From NCBI GenBank assembly GCA_964371655.1, contig CAYJOD010000150.1, forward strand, positions 1 through 7,933: 7,933 bases of DNA. Reading direction: 5' to 3'. The notes beneath the pieces are model-generated. The model ran no database searches and had not been told where the DNA came from. It was given only the letters and a program-made list of their open reading frames with translations. Source of the stretch: CAZGSN01 sp964371655. GTDB taxonomy: Bacteria > Desulfobacterota > Binatia > HRBIN30. Below, piece after piece: positions 5,899 to 7,933 of the stretch (position 1 is its first letter; each line of letters begins with the position of its first letter). The position numbers and the translations under genes were made by a program.

Positions 5899-5936
5899 TC
5901 AGGAGGTCGCTGGTTCGAATCCAGTCGCCCCGACCA
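5860..5936 (+). tRNA. tRNA-Pro (anticodon GGG), CCA encoded
   Basis: It folds as a full cloverleaf: acceptor CGGGGCG/CGCCCCG, D stem GCGC/GCGC, anticodon stem CCTGA/TCAGG with 7-base loop CTGGGGG (anticodon GGG, reading proline CCC/CCU), T stem GCTGG/CCAGT (one G-T pair) with loop TTCGAAT, discriminator A and encoded CCA. It is the probable integration target. The upstream 106 bp belong to the element, so its transcription now depends on element DNA. An antisense RHS reading frame runs through the whole gene. Confidence 0.96.
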
Positions 5937-6261
5937 TATCCCTCCCGCTCTGAGAGATCGGCGATGGCAATCAAAGCGGCGTATTCCCGGCGCGGCGTCT
6001 CCTTCGGGATGCCGGTTGCATCCAGCGTGATCTCCTCGAACAGCTCCTCCACGAACGCCTTGCGCACCTCGGCGCTGACGCCATCGTGCGGGCAGAGCGC
6101 TGTCGCCTTCTTCTCGTAATACTCCTCTCGCTCGACATCGAGTTGCGAGTCGGTCTTCTTGCCGGTCGGATCGGTGTACCTGAGCGGGTTGTTGCGTACG
6201 TACGAGTACGAGTTCCACGCTTGCGGGTCTCCTACCGAGCCCGCCACGGGATCGACGCTGG

Positions 6262-6429
6262 CGAACCGCCCGAGCGTCGTGCTGTAGAACCGCGCCTTGT
6301 AGTTGTACAGGCCGAGCGCGCTGTCGCCGGGCTCCACCTGCTGGCCGGTGTAGAGCTTGTCGGTCTGGGTGACGCCCCCCGATCGGGTCGTGCCGTACGG
6401 CCAGTACTTCTGGGTCGAGAGCACATTCC
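6262..6429. repeat. RHS core direct repeat, copy 1 (orphan)
   Basis: This is an ungapped match to 7766-7933, 145 of 168 bases by my count (about 86%). It encodes the conserved RHS core segment from STQKYWPYG to GRF. Paired copies of this segment are the usual substrate for swapping RHS tips. Confidence 0.85.
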
Positions 6430-6649
6430 CGGAGTTGTCCGTCATCCCCACCGTGCTGCCGAGGTGGTCGGCCAGCAGGAAGTGCAGCGTGCTCGCACAC
6501 GCGGCGACGCTGCTGCTCCGCATCGCGATCGTGCGCCCAAACGCCTGGTAGTACTTCGTCGTGCCGGTGAGCGCGCCGCCTGCGTCGTAAGTCGCCTCGT
6601 AGATGCCGCCGATGTAGACGGTGGAGGTTCCGTCGGCGTTGGCGCGCAT

Positions 6650-6829
6650 CCATTGCCGTCCGAAGCCGTCCGCACACGATCGGAAATCGGCGAGTGGGTT
6701 CCATACCTGTGCGCACTCGTCCGCAGACGTTCGCCCGGGTTGCTGTCACGGCGCCCGCCAGTTCCTCCCGAGCCGATGCCTCCTTCCCAGCTGTGGACGA
6801 CGCGAGCCAAAAGAGACTGGGCCCACCAT
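6650..6829. other. Spacer between candidate immunity gene and orphan RHS module
   Basis: There is no gene here. The RHS frame stays open from about 6748 down to 6649 but lacks a start codon before ATG 6649. An imperfect direct repeat of roughly 29 bases (minus strand, each copy containing TGCGGACG and ending ATGGA) lies at the orphan's 5' edge, about 45 bp apart. I see no clear terminator. Confidence 0.35.
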
Positions 6830-7057
6830 TCACCGGTCTGGGCCGCGCATCGCCTGCCGAAATGCTTCGGTGACTACCACACACAACGGCAAGAGCGCAA
6901 CCGACACCGCGACGATTACCGCCACTATGGCGATGGTGCGCCACGACAAGCCATCTTCGGAGAACGCAGTAATTGCGAAGAGGGCGTCTACTACAGCCAC
7001 TCCAACGGAACCTGCTACGATCCTTCGATGCAGAGCCCGTCGGTCAGAAACACCCAT
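6830..7057 (-). CDS. 75-aa two-helix membrane protein; candidate RHS immunity protein
   Basis: A small membrane protein with hydrophobic segments at about 13-33 and 41-64 and a charged turn between (FSEDGLSWR), followed by a short, mostly polar tail. The frame is open further upstream, but those residues are arginine-rich shadow of the RHS gene. ATG 7057 has GAGGA about 8 bases upstream and overlaps the preceding RHS stop by 14 bp, indicating translational coupling. A small gene overlapping or abutting the end of a toxin gene is the standard place for its immunity gene, and a membrane-embedded partner fits the hydrophobic toxin tip encoded upstream. I recognise no family, so the role is inferred from position and topology only. 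Confidence 0.65.
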   Translation of the reverse strand: MGVSDRRALHRRIVAGSVGVAVVDALFAITAFSEDGLSWRTIAIVAVIVAVSVALLPLCVVVTEAFRQAMRGPDR

Positions 7058-7933
7058 CACGTATATCCTCGTACGTGCCCTTAACCAAGCCCGCGAGCAG
7101 CGGCGACCGAGCCCCTGTCGGCCCATTGGCAAGGATTCCGAATACGGAGATGCTAGTCGCCGCGCTACCGGTGAGAGAATAGGCGAGACCGGCCTCACCC
7201 GCGCCACTTTGAAACGCCGCGTATCCCACGATTACAGTGGCTCCGAACTTGGTCCATCCCCTGAAGCATTGCGTCTTCCAAGCTCCCGTGTCGACGATCA
7301 ACACCTTCGCAGTCTGACATCCAGGAAGCTCAGCACACGCTGCCTCGGCTACGACTCTCACGATCTTCTTGCCCAAGTCCAAGTCACACGAATCGCCGCA
7401 ACCATCGCTGCTTTCCCTAGTATCCGGCGCACACGACGGAGGGCAGGGCGGCGTCGGCGCCGGCTCAGCAACGGGCGCTCCACCACCTCCGCCGCAACTC
7501 GGATCGCTCGCGCCCCAACCGTGGCAGTACGCATCGATCCCCCGCAGCGTGCACCCGTAGTCGCACGGGTCCGACACCGGCGCATGGTACGTGACGTTGC
7601 ACACGTCCCCGGCATCGTTTGAATCGTCCGGCGTACAAGGGTGTCCCGGTGCCGTGGGAACGATGCCAGGCGCACCATGCCCCGTCGGGTCATTGTACGT
7701 CGCCGGATTCCCGCGCACGTACGCGAAGCGGTTGTACCCATCCTTCGTCGAGGTGTCGGCACTGACGAACCGCCCGAGCACCGTGCTGTAGAACCGCGCC
7801 TTGTAGTTGTACAGGCCGAGCGCACTGTCGCCCGGCTCCTCCTGCTGCCCCGTGTACAGCTTGTCGGTCTGGCTCACGGAGCCGGAGCGCACGGCGCCGT
7901 ACGGCCAGTACTTCTGCGTCGAGAGCACGTTGC
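7044..7933 (-). CDS. RHS-repeat polymorphic toxin, C-terminal part (runs off the window)
   Basis: The visible 296 residues are the 3' end of a large RHS protein whose start is beyond 7933. Numbering from the GTG-encoded valine at 7928, residues 1-82 are the end of the RHS core: KYWPYG, TDKLYTGQQ, ALGLYNYKARFYSTVLGRF, NPATYNDPTG. From 83 the variable tip begins: a linker with many cysteines (14 across the tip) and a Gly5-Pro-rich stretch (146-168), then a hydrophobic Gly/Ala-rich domain at about 205-285 (for example GATVIVGYAAFQSGAGEAGLAY). RHS cores form a shell around a C-terminal toxin that is released into neighbours. This tip matches no nuclease motif I know; its composition suggests a membrane-active toxin, which is inference. 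The candidate immunity gene overlaps its stop. Confidence 0.8.
   Translation of the reverse strand, partial: NVLSTQKYWPYGAVRSGSVSQTDKLYTGQQEEPGDSALGLYNYKARFYSTVLGRFVSADTSTKDGYNRFAYVRGNPATYNDPTGHGAPGIVPTAPGHPCTPDDSNDAGDVCNVTYHAPVSDPCDYGCTLRGIDAYCHGWGASDPSCGGGGGAPVAEPAPTPPCPPSCAPDTRESSDGCGDSCDLDLGKKIVRVVAEAACAELPGCQTAKVLIVDTGAWKTQCFRGWTKFGATVIVGYAAFQSGAGEAGLAYSLTGSAATSISVFGILANGPTGARSPLLAGLVKGTYEDIRDGCF
7766..7933. repeat. RHS core direct repeat, copy 2 (main gene)
   Basis: This is the partner of 6262-6429, offset by 1504 bp and in the same orientation; the match probably continues past the right edge. Recombination between the copies would delete the tip and the candidate immunity gene and join the main RHS gene to the orphan tip. 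Confidence 0.85.

Larger units (their letters stand above)
5852..6649 (-). pseudogene. Orphan RHS module (partial core plus truncated C-terminal tip)
   Basis: The 265-aa frame starts inside an RHS repeat core: STVYIGGIYE near 9-18, LADHLGSTVGMTD near 59-71, KYWPYG at 81-86, ALGLYNYKARFYSTTLGRF at 111-129, ending NPLRYTDPTG (154-163). The variable tip from about 164 is short, helical and acidic. It has no stop before the tRNA: residues about 239-263 (GDWIRTSDLLTPSQVRYRAA) are just tRNA-Pro read antisense, and the stop falls at 5852. The frame opens only about 33 codons upstream of ATG 6649, with no Shine-Dalgarno, whereas full RHS proteins exceed 1000 residues. This is the displaced-tip (orphan) form known from RHS loci: silent unless recombined onto the main gene. 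No immunity gene follows it. Confidence 0.75.

Noticed and set aside
5635..6030. 131-aa plus-strand frame through the tRNA
   Set aside because: Its GVAQPGSAPDWGSGG stretch is a translated tRNA-Pro, a well-known false protein.
5793..6944. 383-aa minus-strand frame across the orphan RHS module
   Set aside because: It shows Arg/His-rich shadow composition; the RHS core motifs are in a different frame, and its end is the tRNA read antisense.
7058..7207. 50-residue N-terminal extension of the small membrane protein
   Set aside because: It is arginine-rich shadow of the RHS tip; the ribosome binding site and natural hydrophobic layout support ATG 7057.
6086..7622. Two long plus-strand frames (332 and 333 aa) over the RHS region
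   Set aside because: Both are Arg/Val/Thr-rich shadows of the minus-strand RHS genes and have no domain.
1..7933. CRISPR arrays, rRNA genes or transposon inverted-repeat ends
   Set aside because: There are no regularly spaced repeats, rRNA motifs or transposase genes; the repeats present are explained by att sites, RHS cores and the rep-region hairpins.

Overview
The window is GC-rich bacterial DNA, and its centre reads as a small integrated mobile element of about 5.8 kb sitting in a tRNA-Pro(GGG) gene. The style of the RHS cores (KYWPYG, GQQ-EPGDSALGLYNYKARFYST, GRF-S-D) and the GC-rich codon use suggest Chloroflexota, with Actinomycetota as the alternative. I cannot settle the phylum from sequence alone.

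Layout. Positions 17-55 carry only the 5' half of tRNA-Pro, acceptor strand through anticodon loop. The same half recurs at 5860-5898 as the start of a complete, CCA-encoding tRNA-Pro(GGG) at 5860-5936. I read these copies as the left and right attachment sites. Everything between is on the minus strand. Reading from the right, it holds a tyrosine integrase starting about 106 bp from the restored tRNA (4812-5753), a 215-aa protein of unknown function, a small basic 96-aa protein, a Rep_trans/MOBT-type replication initiator or relaxase (2618-3817), a 90-aa probable zinc-ribbon protein, a 5'-truncated flavin-reductase-like (PNPOx) gene fragment, and a complete CPA2/KefB-type cation:proton antiporter with an RCK (TrkA-N) domain (287-1966). 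Four neighbouring pairs overlap by exactly 4 bp (GTGA or ATGA), so the core looks like one compact transcription unit. With no visible secretion or coupling genes it fits an integrative mobilizable element or integrated plasmid, with the antiporter as cargo.

The most striking unexplained structure is a cluster of inverted repeats across 3553-4048. It covers the poorly conserved first ~90 codons of rep, the rep start itself and part of the gene upstream. One nested repeat (3735-3836, about 25 pairs) encloses the rep ribosome binding site and GTG start. I propose this block holds the element's origin (dso/oriT) and/or a translational switch for rep.

Right of the tRNA is a polymorphic-toxin locus, also on the minus strand. 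The 3' end of an RHS gene with a cysteine-rich linker and a hydrophobic, glycine-rich C-terminal domain (7044-7933, running off the window) is followed by an overlapping 75-aa two-helix membrane protein, a good immunity candidate. Next comes a displaced orphan RHS module (5852-6649). Its reading frame has no stop before the tRNA, runs antisense through it, and leaves no room for an immunity gene.
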